Source: Macrosoma leucophasiata | Taxonomy: Eukaryota > Arthropoda > Insecta > Lepidoptera > Hedylidae | Reading direction: 5' to 3' | Length of the DNA stretch: 64,000 nucleotides | Assembly (NCBI GenBank): GCA_036365455.1 | Contig: JAWQUS010000007.1 | Location: forward strand, 20,352,001-20,416,000 | Part shown: positions 25,101-37,100 of the stretch, in pieces | How the letters are laid out: every line of letters begins with the position of its first letter | Position numbering within the stretch: position 1 is the stretch's first letter | Notes under the pieces: generated by a model | Database searches by the model: none | Told to the model about the DNA's origin: nothing | Seen by the model: only the letters and a program-made list of their open reading frames with translations | Program-made: the position numbers and the translations under genes

Positions 25101-28100
25101 ATTTATCGGGGAAGGTTTTAGGCTTTATAACAACACGCTAAGATGAGTTGGCGATAGTAGGTAACGTTGCACCCGCGCGAAGTCGGGGTGAGCCGCTGGT
25201 ATTGTATATTCTTGTACAATGACATAGTTTAGGTTTACTTACCGTATTTTTTTTTGTTACATGCACACAACAGAAAAGAGCTCTAAAAACCCTAGCTGGT
25301 TTACGAAAACTAGAAATTAAATTGTAGCCCAATTCTAAATTATACGGAACTTTATTCGAGTATATCCAGCTCAAACTTGACAAGTATTTTTATATTCTCA
25401 ACAGACGCAGTAAGATCGGGTCATTAAGTACTGGTCCGATGGGAAATTCAGTTCCGTGACTGGTTTTCTCAATTTTATTAACTTTTATTGCAAAACTTTA
25501 ATCGTTTTAACATTGTAGCACTTTTACCTCTGGTTTTTGTTTAGACATCCATAGGCTGCAGTCATCACTTAACATCAATGTGAGCTGCATGCCTGTTTGC
25601 TACCTTTCTAACATAGAAAAAAACTTTATTGTTCAATGCTCATCAAGAAATAATTCTCACCGAGCCTATGAAAGTGACAATCGGCTAGGTTCGGCTTTAT
25701 AGAGCGTTATCTCTGCTGCACACAGCCTACGTAAGCATCCGTAGTCCGGTATTGGTCTAAACTTATAAAGATAACGCTCAACATATCCGAAATAAGCTGA
25801 CGTCTCTCCCTGAGGTCGATGTGCATTATTTCTTGTTGAATACTGAACACTAAATGGAATATAAAAAAGGAAATGCATAGTCAACTTCAAGTCGTTCATG
25901 GTGCGTGTGCCAACATTCTTGCTGCGCCTCGTCATGGAGAAAAGCTTTTGGCCGCAAGACGTGGTGTTCCGTCGCTTCCGGGGACAAGTGCCACTCGAAC
26001 GCACAATGACATAGTGCAAGTGAAGTGTACTAATATAGTATTAAGTTTTATGTACTAACACTAATATATAATAGGTTGTAGGCAGGCAGGACTATCGATT
26101 CTGAACTCTACTGCGAACAACTGATGAGATCAAGATGATGAGAAGACTGATGAAAGCAAGAAGTTGAGAGAAAGCGGCTGGAATTGATCAACAGAAGAGG
26201 TGTGGTGTTTCATCATGATAACGCTAGACCTCACACATCTATAGCCACTCAGCAAAAATTAAGAGAGTTTGGCTGGGAGGTGTTAATGCATCCGCCGTAT
26301 AGTCCTGACCTTGCACCTTCAGATTTACACCTGTTTCGGTCTCTTCAGAATTCTTTATGCAATGTTAGGTTAACATTACGAGATGACTGCCAAATCCACT
26401 TGTCGCGGTATTTTGATGAGAAATCCCAAATTTTTTATAGCAATGGGATCATGTCCCTACCTACAAGATGGCAAAAGGTTATCGAACAAAATGGTACATA
26501 CATACTTTAGTTAAATTTAAATAAACTATATTAAAAAATGTTTTGAATTATCTTAAAAAATGCGAAGAAACTTTTTCCCTAACCTAATATATTAATATGT
26601 ATATTAGTTTAGGTATATATTTCTATGGGCCTGTTGTTTAATTTTAATCAATTTTGGTGCCTGTAATAAATGGATAAATAAATAAATAGTTTCGTATCGT
26701 GACACACCGTTGGACCAACAGGCTCGTCGAAGAGGCATAAATATGTTGGAATTGTAAATTCAATAAATTGCGCTTTCAGTTTCAACCACTGAACGGTTCG
26801 TAGTACAATTGGATCAGCTTTCATAAATTGTAACAAGTGGTTCTTTTATTAGCTAATTCAACCAAATCCCCTTTTTTGTTATTGCATATTCATATGAGAG
26901 CCGTAATTTGCTTTGTCACTGCTCTTCACTCGCGAGATAATTAAACCAACGGTTGAATATTAGACTAATTGTGTTCATGGTTCTGAGATATTTGCCTACG
27001 AAATAAAATTCTTTAGAAAATTATTGATTCCATGTCTTTCAAACACAAACTCAAAAATTTATTTAATCACTTGGAAATAATAGAATTTGCTTGTGATAGG
27101 TCAAATCACAAAATTAAAAATTAAAGCGAATAACAACCGATACGTTGATTAATATGTGCTCCATCACTGGAGCTCTACCACCAGTAAATTATTAGCTCTT
27201 AATGGACAAAGATTTTAAAACTTATTGCCGTAGTAACTTTAGTTAACTGTAATCTCACCTATTACCTCCCACTTTTAACTGACAATAGGTATACTAGTTT
27301 ATGTGATATCAGCAATAGTGTTAATCAGTGGAGTGACAAACAAAGCAGTCATTAATTGCTGCTATCGGACCGCAGCCTGTCCACACAAATTGAGATATGG
27401 AGAATATCAAAGCATTGCATTAACAAATGTAGCGTTATCATTATTGACATAAATTACAGGTTTATGTGTAGATGTTTATAGGCTGCAGTACCTACCTATT
27501 GCCTAATTTATCATCAATGTTAACTACATGCTTGTTTGCCACTCACTATCATTGCGTTATAACACAAGTTACAGTATTCGCTTCAATGTGTGCTTTACTT
27601 TTTGCCTAATTGATAACGAAATAAACTATGCTAAAAACGTAACAGGTGAATCGGGTGTTTGCATATATGCTTGAATGCATACATTTACCTCCCCTTCGAG
27701 AATTACAGGCATGATGTTACATATAAATTAAGGTGAATGTTTGTAAGTGTTAATATAGAAAAATTCGACCATATACTCGTAATAATCAATCAAGTTCAAT
27801 CAAAAACTTAACATCGTAACTTCATTGAATAACGGTGACGGAGACAATTTCTTTATGTAGTCGAAGTCGGGTTGACTACGTTAATATCCCGCGCCATCTC
27901 AGGGAAAGGGAATTGAATGAGCATCTTATTGAGTCGTATTTTTCGTCTCAATTTCAAGTCTTTGCAAGGCTGCTTCAGAAGTTAAGCATGAGACCATTTA
28001 ATAACACCTAAGAAAAACCCTTTTTCACATGGACAACCTTTCAGCGAACAGAAGGACACGGGTGACCATCGATTAATGGAACGCGCCCACGTACTCAGGC

Positions 28101-31100
28101 CCTAACGGCCTCCGGTGTCCAGACCGCCACTGCGATTTCAAACTTAAATCAAAAAAAAATTGTAAAGGGTCTACAAGAAAAAATAGTTTGGGAACCTCTG
28201 GGTTAGATGGTAATGTATGGACCCGTAATAACTATCACATAACTATAACAGCTTAGGTCTCAGGAGTGGCAACGCATCTGCATTTTGACCTCTGGTTTTT
28301 GTCTAGACGTCTGCTGCAATCATCACTTAACATCAATGTGAGCTGCATGCTTGTTTGCTAGTTCCTTACATAAAAAAATATTAGTTCGCCACATTCTACT
28401 AAACTAAATAGGAAGGAAGGTTAGGTTACCATGTTCAGAATAAACAATGAAATAATAGGTTGGGGAAAAAGTCTTTTCGCATTATAGTATGTATGAACTT
28501 GTAATAAAATCTCTTTGGCTGTAGTATTTGTATCTGGCTGGTTTTGGTATCATTGAAAGTTAAAATTTTAAAGAACATAATTCCAAATTCAAATAAGGCA
28601 AATGTGTGTTTTTCATTTGTTTTTCGTACTGTCAAGATGAGTGAATCTAATGAAGAAATTCGATACATTTTAAAATTTTACTACAAAAAAGGAAAAATGC
28701 AACGCTAGCCGCGAAAAAAATTTGCGATGTTTATGGACCTAGTGCAGTGTCTGTGAGAGTAGCACAAATTTGGTTTAAGCGTTTTCAATCCGGAAATTTT
28801 GATGTCAAAGATGTACCTCGCTCTGGTCGCCCTATTACGGATAAAATGAATGCCATTTTTGAAAAAGTGGAGCAAGATCGACATATCAGTAGTTACGACG
28901 TAGCTGAAGAACTGAGAATTGATCACAAAACAGTTTTGGCGCATATGAAAAAAGCTGGGTACAAAAAAAAGCTCGATATTTGGGTACCTCACGAGCTCAC
29001 TGAAAGAAACCTAATGAACCGTGTACTCATTTGTGATTCTTTATTACGACGTAATGAAACCGAATCATTTTTGAAGAAGCTGATAACTGGTGATGAAAAG
29101 TGGATCACGTACGACAAGAACGTGCGAAAAAAGTCGTGGTCAAAGGCCGGTCAGGCTTCACAGACTGTGGCGAAACCCGGGTTAACTCGCAATAAGGTGA
29201 TGTTGTGTGTGTGGTGGGATTGGAAGGGCATTATTCATTATGAGCTATTACCACCAGGCAGGACTATCGATTCTGAACTCTGAAACTGAAAACAACTGAT
29301 GAGATTAAAGCAAGAAGTTGAGAAAAAGCGGCCGGAATTGATCAACAGAAGAGGTGTGGTGTTTCATCATGATAACGCTAGATCTCACACATCTATAGCC
29401 ACTCAGCAAAAATTAAGAGAGTTTGGCTGGGAGGTGTTAATGCATCCGCCGTATAGTCCTGACCTTGCACCTTCAGATTTGCACCTGTTTCGGTCTCTTC
29501 AGAATTCTTTATGCAATGTTAGGTTAACATCACAAGAGGACTGCCAAATCCACTTGTCGCGGTATTTTGATGAGAAGTCCCAAAAATTTTATAGCAATGG
29601 GATCATGTCCCCTTTTGCCATCTTGTAGGTAATACAAGATGGCAAAAGGTTATCGAACAAAATGGTACATACATACTTTAGTTAAAATTAAATAAACTAT
29701 AATAAAAACTGTTTTGAATTATCTTAAAAAATGCGAAGAAACTTTTTCCCCAACCAATATAATAACCAAACCAATTATATAATATATCCAATTTAATCTA
29801 ATAATAGTACATGTTATTGAAATAAGAAACCCTGTTATTGGAATTATAAATGTTTCAGATGATTGAAGGACATTGTTTACAGACTCGGCTGCTTTGATCT
29901 ATTTCTAGGCCGCCAAAGGCATTCCAATATTATCAGATTACATCATATCTGCAGGCAATTGTAATATCCTATTTCGTACTATTATTCCTACTACACATAT
30001 CAAAGAATCGTGTGAGAACCAGTGAATGAAGATATAGACGGATGGACGAATATTAGAATTGGTATATTGGAAGTAAATCCATGCATTCAAGCGTACATGC
30101 AAACACACACGATTCGCCGGTTACGTTTTGGCCCATGTAACAGGTGGCAAGCCTGTTGACATCTGTGGGCACATTGCCAAACTCTGAGGTACGAGGAAAA
30201 TGGAAAAATCCCATTAAAACCAGAGATAAATGATTTTGCTCGGGAATCGAACCCATAACCCCAGCGCAGTAGTAATAACCTGCTACCACTAGGCTACAGA
30301 GGCAGTCAATCAAATCTAAAATTGGAGTGTCTGTTTGTAATATTAAAATAACCGCTTTTTACTAAATGCGTATTAATATGTGTCTATACACGGTACATAA
30401 ACCAAAACAACATTTTTTACAATGTTTGTCTGTATGTGTGTCTTTCTGTTTGTTCCGGCTAATCTTGGGAATGGCTGGACCGATTTTGACAAGACTTTTA
30501 CTGCCAGATAGCTGATGTAATAAGGAGTAACTTGGGCTACTTTTATACAAGCTGCGCCCTCGACTTAGTCCGGGTAGTACTGAACAATCATAAATTCTCA
30601 CGCGGACGGAGTCGCGGGCACCGCTAGTCAATAATAACTTTTTATAACAACAATATTTCAACAATATTCCAGAATAAGAATAACATTTTTTCAACAATAA
30701 CTGTTAAAAAATCTATTGTCCACTTTGTCGACCAAAACAAACAGGTTCACATTTTGCAAAACATCCGTAACGACCTCGTTTCCTTCTCGTTCGGATGTTT
30801 TGTCCTTAAATCAAGGCGAAAGTTTCGACTTGAAGTGCAAAATTGGGTAATGAATTAATCTATTTTTGTGTTTTCTTTAGAAATTACGACTGAAGTTACA
30901 TCTCAACTTTCAGTTGACTCGTTTCACGCCTGTAATCCCCGAATGCGTAGGCAGAGGTAAATGTTTTCATTCAAGTATACATGCAAACACCCACGATTCG
31001 CCGGTTACGTTTTGGCCCATGTAATAGGTGGCGAGCCTGTTCACATCTCCGGGCACATTACCAAACACCGAGGTAGGTACTGGGAACTTGCTAGAAAATG

Positions 31101-34100
31101 GAAAAATCCCAATAGAACCAGTTAAAGGAGTTTACGCCGCCTTCACACAATCACATTTGGTTCCCTCTCTCATTCTTAATTCGGCCATATTGTAAGTCAG
31201 TCGTAAGACCTTCCTTGCAAGTGTGAATTTTTCCTACAAGTTATTATAAATTTAAATTAACATCCGAGAGGAAATAGTGCTTTCGTTTTTCACCTATAAC
31301 AATAAATGGCTTTGAAGTATAAGCTTACAAAACTCGGCTGAAGTTTCTTTCTTTTTTCGACGACTTCGTTACAATTTCAAAACATAATTATTTCTGAAAT
31401 GGAAGTGAGTACGAAGTAATTTCTTTCCTTTGTCTGTGGCGAGATTTTATAATCTACGACAAAATCAAATAACAAAATACGGTCTCAACTTCAAACATTA
31501 CCAAATTACCAAAGCCACAAATTCTACCTGATACCCACAGATATCAACCTTATTTAATTCAACCCACTCACGGAACTTCAAAGAAGCCTGTGGCAAAGCT
31601 ATTTACGTGAGTTATTTATCTAACCGACATGTCTCATTCAGCCATTTTAGATTTTGTATTAAAATAACCTCAACTTGATTACAAAAGTTTATTCAATAAG
31701 ATTTCTTTCCTACGATCTTTAAAAGATTTAAATGGAGATTCTTTCATTTGTAAAAGTAAATTTCTGCGCAGAAAAATTACACCCATCAATCTCTTGAGAT
31801 ATTTTTTAATACAAAAATGTTTATTCCCAAAAGTTTCCTAATTAAAATTTATAACTGATAGATTCTTTGGAACGTCAAGGAGTTCGAAGATACTAAATAA
31901 TTATCTACTTGGTGGTCGTAATTATTGCCAAATACGACAAAAGCTTTTGAATGAAGACTTCGAACAATAAAGCCTCTAGCATTGTTGTAGATATCCATGG
32001 AATATTGTAATCACTTACTAGCAGCGAAGTCTATTTTTGGATACAGATTCTCTTTGTAGATAACAATACTATTATTTTGTATCGTCAATCTGTCAAACCA
32101 TTGAAATATAATAAAATATAATACGCTTACACTCACAGGTCCACATTAAGTATTATATAAAACTGTGTCGGGGATGCCGTTGTACACATACAACACATAT
32201 AGAAACACCCAGTCCCGAAACAATAATAATAAAATCTATCTCTAATAAAAAATATCTGTAGGCTGTATGGCTGTATGGTATAATATTTGCGGGGATCGAA
32301 CCCGCGACCCTTCGAATCAAACGGTGGTTTCAGCTGGTCTAACCGGGTCGTCAAAATATATTTCATCATTCATTTCATTGGCCGGGGAGTCTTCTATCTG
32401 GCGCCAAATAGGAGTGTACCGCACTATCGTTTTTTTATGTAATGGAAGTGGCAAACAAGCATGCAGATCACATTGATGTTAAGTGATGACTGCAGCCTAT
32501 AGACACCCACACGAAGACCAAGGTCAAAATGCAGATGCGTTACCACTCCTAAGGCTTAAAGTATTATGCCTCTGTGCCGGAAATTACAGGCAACAAAAAA
32601 CCTCGGCCAGTGAAATCTTCAACATTTTTAGAACTTACTTACACAAGCTACATCATACACATTCAACGGAAAAAGCGTTGAGTTTTGTTATAAAGGTTCC
32701 AGTAAAAATAAAAGGAAAACCTTTGTAAAGCTGCTTATTTTTAGGGCTCCCTTAAAAGCCGATAATGTGTAGACTAAACTTATAAAGAATGTAAGGGAAA
32801 ATTATATTTTGGTTCAGAATAGGCGACCGTTGGACGCCAAATACCTACCTTGTGTAAAATTATCTGTCTTTTTTTTATGTAACCGAAGTGGCAATCAAGC
32901 ATGAAGTTCACATTGATGTTAAGTGATGACTGCAGCCTCTAATAGACACTTACACAAACACCAAGGTCAAAATGCACATGCGTTACCACTCCTGAGGCCT
33001 AAGGTGTTATGGTTCTGTGCCGAAAATTACCAGGCCACCGGACCGGATCACACTACCATTTAGCGGCAAGTATATTAGTTAATGAGGTGGTGCCTACGCC
33101 CCCGAGCTCCGTCACTGGAGCTCTACCACCAGTGTCTTTTCTTTTTATGTAACGAAAGTGACAAATAAGCATGCAGCTTCATGGAGCCTGCAGCTTATTA
33201 ACGTGAAAATGCAGATGCGTTGCTAATTCTGAGAGTTAAGTTGTAATGTCTCTGTGGTAGTTATTATGGGGTCATATATGTAACCGCCGTGTAGTAAGAG
33301 AACGTAGTGTGGTAAGATGGTGCCGCCAAATGGCAGTGTTCACACTTCTATTTGGGGGTAGAAAGATTAGGTAATGTGCTGGTGCCTACGCCCTCGAGCT
33401 GCTTCACTGGAACTCTGCCACCTTTTTTTACGAGGTGGAAATGCCATTGCGTTCAACCGACTCTTTGGGGGGCGAGTCAGGATATGAGGGGATAGAAGAA
33501 GTCTAGCATAATGATGTTTTAGAGATAAATTATACAATTTACGGTAACGTAGTAGGTATTTTGTTTTGATATAGGCATTGAAACAAGGTTCGACTGTTTT
33601 CTATGTAATAAAAGTGGCAAACAAGCATGCAGTTCACATTGATGTTAAATGATGACTGCAGCCTATAGACACCCACACAATGACCAGAGGTCAAAATGCA
33701 GATGCGCTGCCACTCCTGAGGCATTAGGTGTTATGCCTCTGTGCCGAAAATTACAGGGCCGTACATTACCACCTGACCGGAACACGATAGTGCTGAACAC
33801 TACCATTTAGCGGCAAGTATATTAGGTAAGGGGTGTAAGGGGTCTCAACCAACACCATCGAGACTCAAGCCAACCTTACCTGCACGTGGTGCACCCTGCT
33901 ACACAACAAACGAGGCTCTGGCGACCTGCCAACACGCACTGGACCAGCGTGGCGGGTTATGGTCTAAACCCCTCTAAGATGGAAATGCAGACGAGGAAAA
34001 GGCCCCAAGTGCCCGCAAAACCGGCGTAGACGGGCGCTGGTCGAGCTCTGGAGCCAGGGGTGCTAAGAATCTCCGGGTAAGTCACTTCCGTCAAACGACT

Positions 34101-37100
34101 TCGGCATGCACAACGGAAAACCGACGTAGGTTATCACTGGTAACATACAATACACGCACGTTAAGGACAGACGAGAAAATTGCTGAGCTGGAAGAAGAAT
34201 TGAACAAGTTGCACTGGGACATCTTAGGTCTATCTGAAGTCCGTAGAGGGGGAGAGGATACGATAACCCTGAAGTCTGGCAACTTGTTCTACTACCGGGA
34301 GGGCGACCAGCAGTCCCAAGGTGGTGTCGGGTTTATCGTCCACAAGTCTCTCGTTAACAACATTGAATGCATCACGAGTGTGTCGAGTAGGGTCGCGTAC
34401 CTGATACTCAGAATATCCAAGAGATATTCCTTGAAGGTCATCCAGGTCTACGCACCGACCTCGGCACACCCGGACGACGAGGTGGAAGCTATGTATGAGG
34501 ACATAAGTAGGGCCATACATACTTCCAAAACGTATTTCACTGTTGTAATGGGAGACTTCAACGCAAAGCTGGGCAAGAGATGCGATAATGAGCTGAGAGT
34601 GGGGCAATTTGGATGTGGGAATCGGAACCCTAGGGGCCAGAGGCTGGCCAACTTTCTGGAGAAGGAGGAAATTTTTTATGATGAACTCCTTTTTCAAGTA
34701 GCCGCCTCATAGGTAATGGACCCGAATGAGCCCCGACGGTTCCACAAAAAATGAGATAGACTTCATTATGACCACCAAGAAACACATATTCAATGATGTC
34801 TCCGTGATTCACAGGGTGAAAACCGGAAGTGATCACCGAATGGTTAGGGGCACATTGAATTTAAACATCAAGATCGAAAGATCTCGTCTAATGAAGTCTA
34901 CGCTCCGACCTACTGTTTCTCACATACAAAACCCCGAGAGCTTTCAGCTCGAATTGCAAAATCGCTTTGCTTGCCTGGAGGATTGCATCTCAGTGGACGA
35001 TATGAATGACAGGTTGGTAGAAACTGTCCAGTCAGTGGGGTATAAATACTTTAAAACTCGCCGACGAATTAGACCTCAAAAACTTACCGATCAAACTCTC
35101 AACCTTATGGCAGAACGACGCTCAATGATACTGCAGACCTCTGATGAAGCTGAAAAATACCGGCAACTTAATAGACAGATCCAACAGTCCTTGCGGCACG
35201 ATATCAGATCCTTCAACACAAAATGTGTTGAGGAAACGATAGAGCGAAATAAAGGCTCCAAGGTGTTTGCAAGGGATCTGTCTATTGGACAGAGCCGGCT
35301 GATGCAGCTGAAGACAGAGGACGGCAGTTTAGCGTCGACTAAGCCTGAGGTATTGTGGAAGATCGAGAGGTTCTATGGACAGTTATATACCTCGGTCGCA
35401 CAACCTGCCTCTGATTTGGTCAGAGACCCGAGAGCCAAATTAACCCGACACTATACCGAAGATATCCCGGACATCAGCCTGTACGAGATTAGGATGGCCC
35501 TGAAACAGCTTAAGAACAACAAGGCGCCTAGAGAGGACAGAATCACTACAGAGCTTCTGCAAGCGGGTGGATCACCGTTACTGAAAATCCTTCAGAAGCT
35601 CTTTAATTCCGTCCTATTCGAAGGTACTACGCCAGAAGCATGAAACAGAGGCATGGTGGTGCTTTTCTTCAAAAAAGGTGATAAAGCCCTATTGAAGAGC
35701 TATAGACCCTCTCGCTTCTGAGCCATGTCTACAAGCTGTTTTCGAGGGTGATCACGAACCGTTGCAGGTTTGATGACTTCCAGCCTCCCGAACAAGCCGG
35801 TTTCCGAAAAGGCTATAGTACCATATACCACATACACACGCTGCGGCAGGTTATACAGAAGTCCGAGGAGTATAACCGGCCATTATGCTTAGCGTTCGTG
35901 GACTATGAGAAAGTCTTTGATTCGGTTGAAACATGGGCTGTGCTGCAGTCTTTACAGCGTTGCCACATTGACTATCGGTACATCGAAGTGTTGAATTGTC
36001 TGTATAAAAACGCCACCATGTCAGTCCGAGTACAGGACCAATGCACGAAGGCGATTCCTTTGCAGAGGGTAGTAAGACAGGGAGATGTCATTTCACCCCT
36101 GCTCTTCACCAATGCAATGGAAGACGCCTTCAAGCTCCTGGAATGGCAAGGACTAGGCATCAATGTCAACGGCGAATACATCACTCACCTTCGGTTTGCC
36201 GACGATATTATAGTTATGGCAGAGTCGCTGGAAGATCTCAGCACAATGCTCGAAGACCTCAATCGAGTGTCCCATAGAGTGGGCCTTAAAATGAATATGG
36301 ATAAGACCAAGGTCATGTTCAATAACCTTGTATCGCCCACTCCAGTGTCCGTTGGGAACTCGATCCTCAAAGTTGTCGACGAATATGTCTATTTAGAACA
36401 AACCATACAACTAGGCAGGCAACTACCATAGAACTTCGAGAAAGAGGTCATTCACCGAATCCAACTCGGCTGGGCAGCGTTCGGGAAGTTAAGGAGCGTT
36501 TTCTCGTCAAAAATCTCGCAGTCCAATCTTTGAAGACGAAAGTCTTTAATCAGTGCGTTTTGCCGGTGATGACCTACGGTGCCGAGACGTGGTCTCTCAC
36601 TATGGGTCTCGTACGAAAGCTCCAAGTCTCTCAGCGGTCAATGGAAAGGGCTATGCTCGGCGTTTCCCTACTGGATCGAATCAGAAATGAGGAGATCCGT
36701 AGGCGAACGAAAGTCGCTGACATAGCCAAGTAGATTTCCAAGCTGAAGTGGCAATGGGCAGGGCACATAGCTCGGAGAACCGATAGCCGCTGGGGCAGAA
36801 AGATTCTCGAGTGGAGACTACGTATCGGCAAACGCAGCGTGGGACGTCCACAAGATGGACCGACGACCTGGTCAAGGCTGCAGGTCCCGCTGGATGCACG
36901 TCGCTTCCGATCGGTCGGCATGGAGGTCATTGGGGGAGGCCTATGTTCAGCAGTGGACGTCCTATGGCTGATATGATGATGATGATGATATTAGGTAATG
37001 GGAGAGCTACGCCCACGAGCTCCGTCACTGGAGCTCTACCACCAGATGAATTGATGAGTAGTAGGATTTAAAAAATCTTTTTGTGTTATGAAAGTGACAA

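Larger units (their letters stand above)
33601..37047 (-). repeat. SINE family 1 split by an RTE LINE
   Basis: SINE pieces 33601-33829 and 36990-37047 join into one normal copy once the LINE at 33830-36989 and one of its flanking ATTAGGTAA repeats are removed. Confidence 0.85.

Noticed and set aside
24556..25140. Second gene or promoter next to the GC-rich array
   Set aside because: No reading frame, splice-linked exon or core promoter element could be supported.
34230..34697. 155-aa minus-strand frame over the RTE
   Set aside because: Antisense shadow of the APE endonuclease coding region.
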